From: Halobellus salinus
Lineage (GTDB): Archaea; Halobacteriota; Halobacteria; Halobacteriales; Haloferacaceae
Direction: 5' to 3'
DNA length: 64,000 nucleotides
NCBI RefSeq assembly: GCF_014646875.1
Contig: NZ_BMOC01000010.1
Coordinates: 1 to 64,000, forward strand
Part shown: piece after piece, positions 52,279-63,250 of the stretch
How positions within the stretch are numbered: the first letter of the stretch is position 1
Layout of the letters: the number at the start of each line of letters is the position of its first letter
The notes under the pieces: model-generated
What the model saw: the letters and a program-made list of their open reading frames with translations, nothing else
Database searches by the model: none
Told to the model about the DNA's origin: nothing
Translations under genes and position numbers: made by a program

Positions 52279-53544
52279 CTATCGCTCGTTGACCTCGAGG
52301 ACCTTCCCCGCCGCGATGGTCTGTCCCATGTCACGGACGGCAAAGGACCCGAGTTCGGGGATGTCGCCGGATGGCTCGATGCTGAGCGGTTTTTGCGGCC
52401 GGACGGTGACGACCGCGGCGTCACCGGACTGGATGAAGTCCGGATCCTCGTCGGCGACTTCACCGGAGGCGGGGTCGAGCTTCTGGTCGATCGACTCGAC
52501 CGTACACGCGACCTGCGCCGTGTGGGCGTGGAAGACCGGCGTGTACCCCGCGGTGATGACCGACGGGTGCTGCATCACGACGACCTGGGCTGTGAACGTC
52601 TCGGCGACCGACGGCGGGTCGGCGGCGGGACCACACACGTCGCCGCGGCGGATGTCGTCCTTGCCGATGCCGCGGACGTTGAACCCGACGTTGTCGCCGG
52701 GGCCGGCCTGCGGCACTTCCTCGTGGTGCATCTCGACGGTCTTGACCTCGCCGCCGACGTCCGAGGGCTGGAAGGAGACATCGTCGCCGGGGCTCATCGT
52801 CCCCGTCTCGATACGTCCGACCGGAACCGTCCCGATGCCGGAGATGGTGTACACGTCCTGGATCGGGAGTCGAAGCGGCGCGTCCGTCGGCGGCTCCGGC
52901 TCCGGCAGGCTGTTGAGCGACTCCAGCAGCGTCTCGCCGCCGTACCAGGCGGTGTTGTCCGAGCTCTCGGCGACGTTGTCGCCCTCGAACGCGGAAATGG
53001 GGACGTACGTCGCGTCGTCGGAGTTGAACTGAACCTGTTTGAGGAGCTTGTTGACCTCGTCTTTGACCTGGTTATAGGAGTCTTCGCTGTAGTCAACGAG
53101 GTCCATCTTGTTGATGCCGATGATGAGCTCGTTGATGCCCAGCGTGCGGGCCAAGAAGACGTGCTCGCGGGTCTGGGGCGCGACGCCGTCGTCGGCCGCG
53201 ACGACGAGCACCGCGTTGTCGGCCTGGGAAGCTCCCGTGATCATGTTCTTCACGAAGTCACGGTGGCCCGGGCAGTCGACGATGGTGAAGTAGTACTCCT
53301 CGGTGTCGAACTCTTGGTGGGCGATATCGATGGTGACGCCGCGCTCGCGTTCCTCGGCGAGGTTATCCATAACGTAGGCGAACTCGAAGCCACCTTTGCC
53401 CTTCTCTTCGGCTTCCTCTTTGTGCTGCTCGATTACGTGCTCGGGAACGGAGCCTGTCTCGTACAGAAGCCGTCCGACCAGCGTGCTCTTTCCGTGGTCG
53501 ACGTGGCCGATGATGGCCAAGTTCTGGTGCGGTTTGTCACTCAT
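52279..53544 (-). CDS. tuf: Elongation factor EF-1alpha (aEF1A)
   Basis: This GTPase delivers aminoacyl-tRNA to the ribosome. The 421 residues have the G1 box GHVDHGKST (13-21), the switch area [23 protein letters not shown] (G3) and GINKMDL (G4). The C-terminal two domains include [16 protein letters not shown]. Its promoter is an aaaatatc box near 53582. The gene is directly followed by rps10. Confidence 0.97.
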   Translation of the reverse strand: MSDKPHQNLAIIGHVDHGKSTLVGRLLYETGSVPEHVIEQHKEEAEEKGKGGFEFAYVMDNLAEERERGVTIDIAHQEFDTEEYYFTIVDCPGHRDFVKNMITGASQADNAVLVVAADDGVAPQTREHVFLARTLGINELIIGINKMDLVDYSEDSYNQVKDEVNKLLKQVQFNSDDATYVPISAFEGDNVAESSDNTAWYGGETLLESLNSLPEPEPPTDAPLRLPIQDVYTISGIGTVPVGRIETGTMSPGDDVSFQPSDVGGEVKTVEMHHEEVPQAGPGDNVGFNVRGIGKDDIRRGDVCGPAADPPSVAETFTAQVVVMQHPSVITAGYTPVFHAHTAQVACTVESIDQKLDPASGEVADEDPDFIQSGDAAVVTVRPQKPLSIEPSGDIPELGSFAVRDMGQTIAAGKVLEVNER

Positions 53545-53712
53545 AGGTGTGTGTCACGCGCTAAGGCGCTGTGTACCGTGATATTTTGCCAGAAAGACCT
53601 AAAACCATTTCGATACGTAGGCGGCCGAGGCGCCGATGTATCGCGGTTTGTGCGAGCACGTCTCACGGGGACACCGCGTGCCGTCAGTCCGTGCAGGCTC
53701 CGAGACGTTCGG

Positions 53713-54672
53713 CTATCCCAGCCGTCCGACGTCGCCCAGCACCGCCGACGCGGTCTCCTCGCCGCCGGCACCGCGGCCACTGAGGTTCAACTGCCCCGCG
53801 TGGGCGGTCTCCAACTGTACGATGTTTCGGGTGCCGGTCACGGCCAACGCGGCGTTTTGCGGCACCAACCGCGGCCCCACGCGGATCCCTTCGCGGGTCG
53901 CCTCCCCGACCAGCCGGATGGTTCGGCCGTCCTCAGCAGCCAACTCGAGGGCGCTACCGGGGACGTCAGTGATCCCCGCAACGTCGGCGTCCTCGAGTGT
54001 GAACTCCTGGTCGTCACCCGCGAGCACGTTCGCGAGGATAACGCATTTCAGCGCGGCGTCGGTCCCCTCGACGTCGAACGCTGGGTCGGCCTCCGCGACG
54101 CCGAGGTCCTGAGCCTCCGCCAGCACGTGCTCGTAGTCGATTCCCTCCGCGGCCATGCGTGAGAGGATGAAATTAGCCGTCCCGTTGAGCACCCCCCGGG
54201 CTGCAGTGACGTGTGTGGGGTTGAGGTCTCCCACCGTCGAGAGAATCGGGATTGCGCCGCCGACGGTGGCCTCGAACCGGACTGCGCCGTCGCTGTCGCG
54301 CTCCAGCCCCCGCAGGTCGCTGTACCGCTCGGCCACCGGTCCCTTGTTCGCGAGCACGACGTGGCGGTCCCGCTCCAACGCGGCCCGGACGTGCGAAAAG
54401 CCGGGCTCGGCGTCGTCGAGCGTCGTCGGCGTCGCCTCCACCAAGACGTCGTAGTCGGCGTGCAGTGCCTCTTCGGGGTCGGCGTCACCGACGGAGCCGT
54501 CTGCGGACTTCTGCTCGATAGCGGCGTCGGTGTCGACGCCCCCGCTGTCGACGACCGCCGACGAGGAGTCGGCGAAGGCGACGACCGTGTGGCCGTACGC
54601 CGCCGCGAGGTCGGCCACCGACCCGCCGACCGCGCCCGCGCCGACGACCGCGAGCCGCTTGCCCGCGGTCAT
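53713..54672 (-). CDS. hom: Homoserine dehydrogenase
   Basis: This enzyme reduces aspartate semialdehyde to homoserine for threonine, methionine and isoleucine synthesis. The 319 residues have the NAD(P) loop VVGAGAVGGSVADL, the ANKGPVA block with the Lys, VGGAIPILSTVGDL, GVLNGTANFILSRM and AEADPAFDVEGTDAALK, all standard. There is no fused ACT domain; instead a separate ACT protein is encoded upstream with a 4-bp ATGA overlap. Confidence 0.95.
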   Translation of the reverse strand: MTAGKRLAVVGAGAVGGSVADLAAAYGHTVVAFADSSSAVVDSGGVDTDAAIEQKSADGSVGDADPEEALHADYDVLVEATPTTLDDAEPGFSHVRAALERDRHVVLANKGPVAERYSDLRGLERDSDGAVRFEATVGGAIPILSTVGDLNPTHVTAARGVLNGTANFILSRMAAEGIDYEHVLAEAQDLGVAEADPAFDVEGTDAALKCVILANVLAGDDQEFTLEDADVAGITDVPGSALELAAEDGRTIRLVGEATREGIRVGPRLVPQNAALAVTGTRNIVQLETAHAGQLNLSGRGAGGEETASAVLGDVGRLG

Positions 54673-55253
54673 ACCCCACCTCCGGCGAGCGGCTCGATCA
54701 CGTGCAGCCCCTTCTCTTCGGCCAAGTCTCGGACGGTCTGGAGCGCTTCGGAACCACCGCCGGCCCGAGTCGCCAACCGGAGCCGGGCGCTCGATGACTC
54801 GCCCCTCCCCGCTGGGGCGTTCACGGAGACGTCCGCGACCGACGCCGATGGACACGCCTCCACCCGTCGGAGCGTATCCGAAAGGTCGGCACCCACGATG
54901 TCGCCGACGAGGACGACCACGAGTTCTTCAGCGTACTGCTCTGCGCCCGCTTGCACCACGTTGACGCCGGCGTCGCGGAGCGCGGCTACAATCGCCTCGA
55001 AGCGGTCGGGGGTGGCCTCGACGTCGACCTCCACCGGGATCCGGCCCCGCGGGGTGATGCTCCCCCGCTCGTGGAAGATCGACAGCAGGTTGCCGCCGTT
55101 CTCGGAGATCGGTTCGAGCGCAGCGAGCAGTTCCCCCGGTTCGTCCGCGAGTTCCAGCCGGATCGTGTGGGGCTGCGGAGCGCCGTCGTGGCCCGCGTCC
55201 TCACCCGCACGCGATCCCTCCGAGTCGGAGTCGGAGCCGAGCGTGGACGTCAC
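54669..55253 (-). CDS. ACT-domain regulatory protein coupled to hom
   Basis: The 194 residues carry two ACT-like repeats: HTIRLELADEPGELLAALEPISENGGNLLSIFH and a second region with RVEACPSASVADVSVNAPAGRG and LRLATRAGGGSEALQTV. ACT domains bind amino acids to regulate enzymes. Because the gene overlaps hom by 4 bp, the likely partner is homoserine dehydrogenase and the likely ligand threonine or another aspartate-family amino acid. The first 28 residues are low-complexity, so the exact start (GTG) is uncertain. Confidence 0.85.
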   Translation of the reverse strand: MTSTLGSDSDSEGSRAGEDAGHDGAPQPHTIRLELADEPGELLAALEPISENGGNLLSIFHERGSITPRGRIPVEVDVEATPDRFEAIVAALRDAGVNVVQAGAEQYAEELVVVLVGDIVGADLSDTLRRVEACPSASVADVSVNAPAGRGESSSARLRLATRAGGGSEALQTVRDLAEEKGLHVIEPLAGGGV

Positions 55254-55366
55254 CGTCGACCCTCCCCCGACGGCGTCCCACGGACCGGTGTCGGGCGCGA
55301 CACGGCGGCACTGCGGTCGGGTCTCGCGTCGACGGCTCTCGGTCGTGGGGTCGTACCCGTACGCAT
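55250..55366 (-). CDS. Possible 38-residue leader ORF of the ACT-hom operon
   Basis: An ATG at 55366 lies 27-28 bp from a good TATA box and would begin a leaderless transcript. It starts a frame of 38 codons, MRTGTTPRPRAVDARPDRSA and on, with five Thr, ending in TGA that overlaps the GTG of the ACT gene (GTGA). Coupling of termination to re-initiation would set expression of the operon. No homologue is known to me; it could also be a chance frame in a leader. Confidence 0.35.
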   Translation of the reverse strand: MRTGTTPRPRAVDARPDRSAAVSRPTPVRGTPSGEGRR

Positions 55367-55389
55367 ACCACTACCTCAACTCCCCGACC

Positions 55390-55397
55390 GATATAAG
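55390..55397 (-). promoter_or_regulatory. TATA box of the ACT-hom operon
   Basis: cttatatc on the minus strand is centred about 28 bp before the ATG of the leader ORF and about 140 bp before the ACT gene's GTG. The first in-frame start next to it is that of the leader ORF, so either the mRNA carries a long leader or the leader ORF is translated first. Confidence 0.55.
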
Positions 55398-55610
55398 CCT
55401 TCGTCGGTGGCACGCGTTGCCGCCGCCGGAACGGTACTGTGTGGCGAAAGCTGGACTCGTGAGAAGCCGACTCGTGACAGATGGTGCGGAGGAGAGCGCG
55501 GCCCCTTTCAGCCCGACCCAACGACGGCCTTCCGGCCAGCTCAACGACACACGAACCGCACCAGTGAGCGCGGATGGATCCGGCCGACCAACTACCGGTG
55601 TGCGAAGTGA

Positions 55611-55688
55611 TACTGTCGGCTATAGTCGCGTGACGTATTTCGACACCCCGGGGTGTCGAAAATCTTCACGTAGTTATAGCCGACAGTA
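55611..55688 (+). mobile_element. 78-bp MITE, copy 2, with 3-bp target duplication
   Basis: The element is the same as at 934-1011: 14-bp terminal inverted repeats, the 24-bp central palindrome and no coding capacity. It is flanked by TGA at 55608-55610 and 55689-55691. It differs from the first copy, in opposite orientation, by one base in 78. It lies 60 bp beyond the EF-2 stop. Apart from it, no gene is seen between 55398 and 55750. Confidence 0.85.
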
Positions 55689-55750
55689 TGAAAAGCGAAA
55701 GCCGCAAAAAGCGAGTGGGCCGACGGAACACGACGTCGGTGTCGACCGTT

Positions 55751-57940
<2,190 letters not shown>

Positions 57941-58091
57941 TATACCCACGTGTACCGGAAGGAGGGTCAAAAGGGTAGTGCTTTGCCGACGGCGAAATCG
58001 ACGGATACGGCGGGTTCTGCGGAGTATGCTCCGGTTTCACACGGTCGGTGCCGGGGTCCGCCCGACCGCGCCGCGCCGGGTCTCGTGACGG

Positions 58092-59183
58092 TCACTCGAA
58101 CCCGCTGACGAGCGTGACGACCCACTGGGCGGGGTCGCCTCGCCGTCGGACCTCGATCCGCTCGACCCACTTCACCCACTGGAACCCGCGGCGGCCGGGC
58201 GCTACGAGCCGCGCCGGCGCACCGTGACCGTGGGTCAACCGCTCGTCGTCGACGTGGGTCGCGAGCAGCGCGTCGCGCGCTTCGTCGATCGGCAGCGACC
58301 ACCGATACCCCGTGACCGACACGAACCGGACGTACCGTGCGTCGGCGGCGGCGCCCGCCGATTCAAGCAGATCGCCCACCCGGAGTCCCCGCCACCGCTG
58401 GACGGTGTACCACCCGCTGGTGCAGTCGAGGAGTGCCTCGCGCTCCGCGTCGGGCGCGATCCCGTCGTAGGTGAACTCCAGGTCCGAGCCGGTCGCACCC
58501 GCCACGTCCAGCGTCCACTCGTCGGTGTCGACGGGGTCGGGATCGTCGGCGACCCACGAGGTCACGGGGAACGCACCGTTCCCGTCGCCTTCGCGGGGCT
58601 GTGACCCGGTGAACCGCCGGTCCGCTCCCGACGAGTCGAGGACGCGGTTCGCGAACTCCTGTCCCCGGTAGACGACCGCGCCGGAGACGAGCAGCCCCGC
58701 GTACTTCAGACTGGTTCGGCGGCGGTCGAAGTCGCGGCGCCGCGGCAGACGGAACCGGGTCGAAAGGTGTGCCACCACCAGCGGGACCAACACCAGCCCG
58801 AATCCGACGTGAACACTCAGAAGCGTCCAGTAGGAGAGCCGAACGTCGAGCCCGAACACCCACGCGGTCCCCGTCGCGAGCGCGCCGACGGCCGCAATAG
58901 TGGTCAGTACGGATAGCCCGGTCGAGGGCCGCCACTGCCGGCGGTCGGTCACCCGGTGTCGAACCCGAGCGAGTTTGAACCCCAACAGGGCGACGAACGT
59001 CACGCCCGCGACCCGGTGGGCCCAGAAGAGCGGCCACCACGACGCCGACCCGACAGTGAACGAGACCAACCCGGAGACGGCCTCAAAGACAACGATCGCA
59101 AAGAGCGACCAGTCGACGAGCCGTGCTGGGGGTTCGACGGCGTCGCGGGCGCGTCGGAGGAGAGCGGTCGGGCGCCGGTCCAT
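58092..59183 (-). CDS. Cytochrome b561-like membrane domain fused to sulfite-oxidase-type molybdopterin domain
   Basis: The 363 residues start with four hydrophobic helices (about 20-160) containing SWWPLFWAHRVAGVTF, LSVHVGFGLVLVPLVVAHL and other His-bearing helices expected of a haem-b b561 fold. A soluble domain then resembles the YedY/sulfite-oxidase family: the molybdenum-ligand Cys at 254 in LLDCTSGWYTVQRWRGLRVGDLL, YRWSLPIDEARD, and LVAPGRRGFQWVKWVERIEV. It probably passes electrons between a molybdenum centre on the outer face and quinones. Separate subunits do this in bacteria (MsrP/MsrQ). Confidence 0.85.
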   Translation of the reverse strand: MDRRPTALLRRARDAVEPPARLVDWSLFAIVVFEAVSGLVSFTVGSASWWPLFWAHRVAGVTFVALLGFKLARVRHRVTDRRQWRPSTGLSVLTTIAAVGALATGTAWVFGLDVRLSYWTLLSVHVGFGLVLVPLVVAHLSTRFRLPRRRDFDRRRTSLKYAGLLVSGAVVYRGQEFANRVLDSSGADRRFTGSQPREGDGNGAFPVTSWVADDPDPVDTDEWTLDVAGATGSDLEFTYDGIAPDAEREALLDCTSGWYTVQRWRGLRVGDLLESAGAAADARYVRFVSVTGYRWSLPIDEARDALLATHVDDERLTHGHGAPARLVAPGRRGFQWVKWVERIEVRRRGDPAQWVVTLVSGFE

Positions 59184-59313
59184 ACCTCGGAGCCAGGGCT
59201 GCGCGGCAAGAAGTGTTTGGGACGATTCGGGTGGAAGCCGGGGTCCCGCCGGCGCGTATCCGGCTGGGGAGACGCGAGCGGGGCCCGCCCGACGTGGGAC
59301 GGTCAGGTGGCGG

Positions 59314-59619
<306 letters not shown>

Positions 59620-59778
59620 CTACAGTATGGGGATATTAAACAGTATCGGGACTCAGACCGGTACGGTTCGGCGGGGAGCGAACGGCTGGAAGCGGCACCG
59701 AAGAACCCTTCGAGGCCCCCGCGCTCTCGATGTCGCCGGCGCGAGGCGCCGGCTCTCCGAGAGACTGCAACTCCCTGG

Positions 59779-62016
59779 CTACCGGAACCGCCGGACGACC
59801 GGCGTCGACGACCGCACCAGCCGGTCGACTGTCGCCACCGCCTCGTTTGCTTCCTCGGAGTCGACGCCGTCACCGTACCGCGCCCGTTCGTACAGCGTTA
59901 CCATCCGCCGGACGTCATCGCTGTCGAACAGCCCGACAGCGACCGAGTCGACGTACGCCCGCGGCGTTTCCCCGGGCCGACGGGGTCGGTATCGGTGCTC
60001 AAGCAGGACCGCCAGCCGCCGGTACGCCCTGACGGCGTCGGTGTCCGGGTCGCGGCGGCGCTGGAACTGCACGCCGAGCAGCCCCGCGGCCCGCCCCACC
60101 GCGCCGGTCCGGTACGCACCCGCAGTGACGCCCACGAGGGCGGCGACCCCGACGAGCAGCGTCCGCGTCGAGGGGAGCGACGGCAGCGGCGACCCCCCGG
60201 CACCGCCGTCATCGGTTGTCGCCCCCGCGTCCGGCGTGCCCGCACTCGGGGTGGTGTTCGTGCTCCCGTTGCTCGAGACGTTCACGCCCACCGGGGTCAC
60301 CCCCTCGCTGACGTCGATCTCGCCGGGGCGCCCATCGCTGACCGACGGCGTCGTCGCGGAGCCGTTGGTCCCCGGGATGTCGATGTCGGTGGCGCCGCTC
60401 TGTCGCGCCTCCGTCAGCCGGGCGGTCTCTGCGGTCTCACGCGGCCCGGCCGGTGTGGGGTCGAACCGAACCCACCCGACGTCCGGGAAGTACACCTCGA
60501 CCCACGCGTGAGAGTTGAGCCCGCGGACGACCCGCTCGTCGTCGCCGACGGCCTCGCCCGGGGTGTAACCCGTGGCGAACCGCGCGGGCACCCCCTGCGA
60601 CCGGAGCATCACCACCATCGTCGTGGCGTAGTAGGTACAGTAGCCCGCCTCGCGCTCGAAGAGGAAGGTGTCGGCGATCCCGCCGGACGGCGCGGGGACG
60701 CTCAAGGAGTACTCCTTTTGGGCCTCCAGATACCGCTCGACCGCGACCGCCGTGTCGTACGGCGTCTCGGCGTCGCCGGCGACGTCCGCCGAGCGGTCGC
60801 GCACGCGGTCGGTCGTACGCTCCGGAAGTTGGAGTGACGTCTCCGTCACGCGGTCGGGGTAGTCCGTGCCCGCCCGGCGGAGGTCGGCGGCGGTGGCGTT
60901 CGGGACGCGGCTCGTCACTCCGTAGGTCTCGCCGGGGCGCAGCGACCGGCCCGGCCGGACGTTCCCCTGGGGGGTCACCGTCGCGTCGGACCCCACGTTG
61001 TCGGTGACCGCGACCGGTTGCCACGCCGCCGGTAGGACTGATAACGGGTCCGCGGCGGTGACGCGCTGGCGGAGCGTCCGGGTCTCGCCCGGCGGCCCGG
61101 CCAGCTCGCCCCGGTACGGGCGGGCGTCGCCGGTCCGGACCCACCCCTCGCCGGTGTACCGGTCGTACGACGCGGTCTGCCAGTAGGACGCGTCGTCGCT
61201 CTCAACGGTGAACCGGACCGACGGCGACAGCCGGATGCTCCCGACGACCTCGACCCTGTCGTCGGCCTCGACCAGGCTGGCCTCGACGGTGGGCGAGTTA
61301 CGATCAGGCAGCACCGGCGACGTCGCCGCGCCCGGGACCACCGACAGGGTCGCCGAGGCGACGATCATCGTCGCAACCACCACCGTCAACACGTCCGCCT
61401 GTCCCAATCCGGTTCCGTGGCGGTCAGCGGTCGCTGCCGCTGCCGCGAGCGTCGCGCCGAGCGCGCCCACGAGCGCTGTGGCTCCGTCGGCGTCGCCGGT
61501 GAGCACGACGAGCAGGAGGGCTGAACCGCCCGCCGCCGCCGCGGCGCCATACCGTCGCCGAACCGCGAGATACCACGACAGAAACACCGGTGTGGGAACG
61601 ATCGCGGTGGCCCACGTCCCAGCGCCCACCAGCCGGAGAATCGACAGCCCGGTCACGAGCGCGATGGTGTCGTTGAGGATTCGGGCAGGGGTCAGGAGCT
61701 GAAGCTGGCTTGCGGGGAGTGTCAGGATGTAGCCCGAAAACCCCGCCACAACGAACACCGCAGCCACGCCGACCGCAACCCGCACGCTGAGAACCCGGCC
61801 GGCGACGACCGCGAACCCGAGTGCCACCGCGACCGCGGCCACGAACCGGAGGCTCCCGCCGACCACATTGGTCACGCCCAACAACACGCTCACGTACGTC
61901 CAGGTCAGCGCCGCGAGTCCGGCGGTCGCGAGCGCCCGGTCCCCGTCGATCCGGCCGAGCAGTCCGGGCAGCCCCGCCCCGTCCGGCGACCCTGACCGAC
62001 GCTCCGGCGGGCTCAA
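59779..62016 (-). CDS. Transglutaminase-domain membrane protein (DUF3488/DUF4129 type)
   Basis: The 745 residues have at least six N-terminal membrane helices (to about 245), an extracellular domain, and a transglutaminase-like core. The core triad is C460 in AGYCTYYATTMVVMLRSQGVPARFATGY, His in LNSHAWVEVYF and Asp in WVRFDPTP. A Ser/Thr-rich spacer, a helix, and a DUF4129 cytoplasmic tail follow (RAYRRLAVLLEHR). It lies in an operon with DUF58 and MoxR genes, a common set of unknown purpose. It overlaps the DUF58 gene by 4 bp. Confidence 0.9.
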   Translation of the reverse strand: MSPPERRSGSPDGAGLPGLLGRIDGDRALATAGLAALTWTYVSVLLGVTNVVGGSLRFVAAVAVALGFAVVAGRVLSVRVAVGVAAVFVVAGFSGYILTLPASQLQLLTPARILNDTIALVTGLSILRLVGAGTWATAIVPTPVFLSWYLAVRRRYGAAAAAGGSALLLVVLTGDADGATALVGALGATLAAAAATADRHGTGLGQADVLTVVVATMIVASATLSVVPGAATSPVLPDRNSPTVEASLVEADDRVEVVGSIRLSPSVRFTVESDDASYWQTASYDRYTGEGWVRTGDARPYRGELAGPPGETRTLRQRVTAADPLSVLPAAWQPVAVTDNVGSDATVTPQGNVRPGRSLRPGETYGVTSRVPNATAADLRRAGTDYPDRVTETSLQLPERTTDRVRDRSADVAGDAETPYDTAVAVERYLEAQKEYSLSVPAPSGGIADTFLFEREAGYCTYYATTMVVMLRSQGVPARFATGYTPGEAVGDDERVVRGLNSHAWVEVYFPDVGWVRFDPTPAGPRETAETARLTEARQSGATDIDIPGTNGSATTPSVSDGRPGEIDVSEGVTPVGVNVSSNGSTNTTPSAGTPDAGATTDDGGAGGSPLPSLPSTRTLLVGVAALVGVTAGAYRTGAVGRAAGLLGVQFQRRRDPDTDAVRAYRRLAVLLEHRYRPRRPGETPRAYVDSVAVGLFDSDDVRRMVTLYERARYGDGVDSEEANEAVATVDRLVRSSTPVVRRFR

Positions 62017-63248
62017 TCGGCGTCCCCCCGTTCGGAGCCGCCGGGACTGGTGTGGTCGTCCCCGCTCGATGGCTCGGGCGTGACCCCGCGATCGCTCGCA
62101 CCGGCCGATACGGGTGCGTCGTCGCGGTCGGCGACCGAACCCCCGGATCGCTCCTGCGAGGTGTCGACGGGGTCGGGCACATCCCGGAGAGAGACCACAT
62201 CGCCGACCCGCCCCTCGAGACGGTGCTCGCGGCCGTCGAACCGGACCGACACCGCGTCACCGTCCGCGACCACGATCACGTCGGCGTCAACGGTCGGAGC
62301 CGGCCCGCCCGCAGCGACCGCGAGGTGGCGGAGCGCCGGCCGGATCCGTCCCGGTGCGGCGTCGGCGCTGCCCGACGGCGTGGTGAGCGTGACCGACGCC
62401 CCGCCGCGGACGAGCGAGACACACACCGTCGCGGCGGCGTCCGCCATCCTGTCGGCCGGCGTGTCGGTGGCGTTTCCGGCGCCCCCGCGGGTCGCCACGT
62501 CCCCGTTGGTGACGCCGCCCGATGCATCGACGTTGACGCCCGCGGCGACCGTCACCCGCTCGGGGTCGACCCGGTCGTCGAACTCCCGGATCATCAACTC
62601 GTCGTGGCGCGCCGACGACTTCCAGTGGATGTCCCGGAGCGCGTCCCCGCGGACGTACTCCCGGAGGTCGTCGAACTCATCGCGCTGTGTCATCGCCCGA
62701 GACTGGTAGGCCGCCCGAAGCTCCGCGCCGAGGGGCCCCGGGAGGGTCCCGACCCGTGGGAACGCCACCAGGGTGTCACGGCGCTCGACGACTGTCGATC
62801 GTTCGAGGAGTCCGAGCACGTCGGTCACAACGACGGTCGCGGGGCCGACGACGTGCTCGCCGCGGCGCTGCGGCACGACCTCGTACGTCACCGGGTCGCC
62901 GCCGACCGCGGCGTCGACGACCGCCTCGGTGCTCCCTCCACCCCGTCTCCGGGGGCGGTCAGCGGGGGTCACGCCGGCCGGAAGCCGGTCTCGGACCGTG
63001 ACCGGGGCGGTTCGGTCACCCCGAATGTCGAGGCCGACGGTCCCGGTCGTGCCGGCGACGTCGGCCGGCGGCAGCGTCCGAGCGACGTCGGGAACGGGGG
63101 TCCGGCGGAGCTGGATCGCGGCGGCGACCAGCGCGACGATACCGGGGAGCACAACCGCGTCGAGCGCTCGTGCACCGAATACGCCGCCGGCGAGTAATGC
63201 GGCGAGCACAACGCCAACAACCGCATACCCACGTTGTGTCGGCCGCAT
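62013..63248 (-). CDS. DUF58 protein with N-terminal membrane helices
   Basis: The 411 residues start with two hydrophobic helices (about 8-50). They carry the DUF58 signature EFDDLREYVRGDALRDIHWKSSARHDELMIREFDD, followed by a von-Willebrand-A-like half (ERVTVAAGVNVDASGG), and end in a long acidic low-complexity tail. DUF58 proteins are encoded next to MoxR ATPases and are thought to work with them as metal-dependent adaptor domains. The start MRPTQRGYAVV is chosen over an Arg-rich open frame upstream. Confidence 0.9.
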   Translation of the reverse strand: MRPTQRGYAVVGVVLAALLAGGVFGARALDAVVLPGIVALVAAAIQLRRTPVPDVARTLPPADVAGTTGTVGLDIRGDRTAPVTVRDRLPAGVTPADRPRRRGGGSTEAVVDAAVGGDPVTYEVVPQRRGEHVVGPATVVVTDVLGLLERSTVVERRDTLVAFPRVGTLPGPLGAELRAAYQSRAMTQRDEFDDLREYVRGDALRDIHWKSSARHDELMIREFDDRVDPERVTVAAGVNVDASGGVTNGDVATRGGAGNATDTPADRMADAAATVCVSLVRGGASVTLTTPSGSADAAPGRIRPALRHLAVAAGGPAPTVDADVIVVADGDAVSVRFDGREHRLEGRVGDVVSLRDVPDPVDTSQERSGGSVADRDDAPVSAGASDRGVTPEPSSGDDHTSPGGSERGDAD

Positions 63249-63250
63249 AC

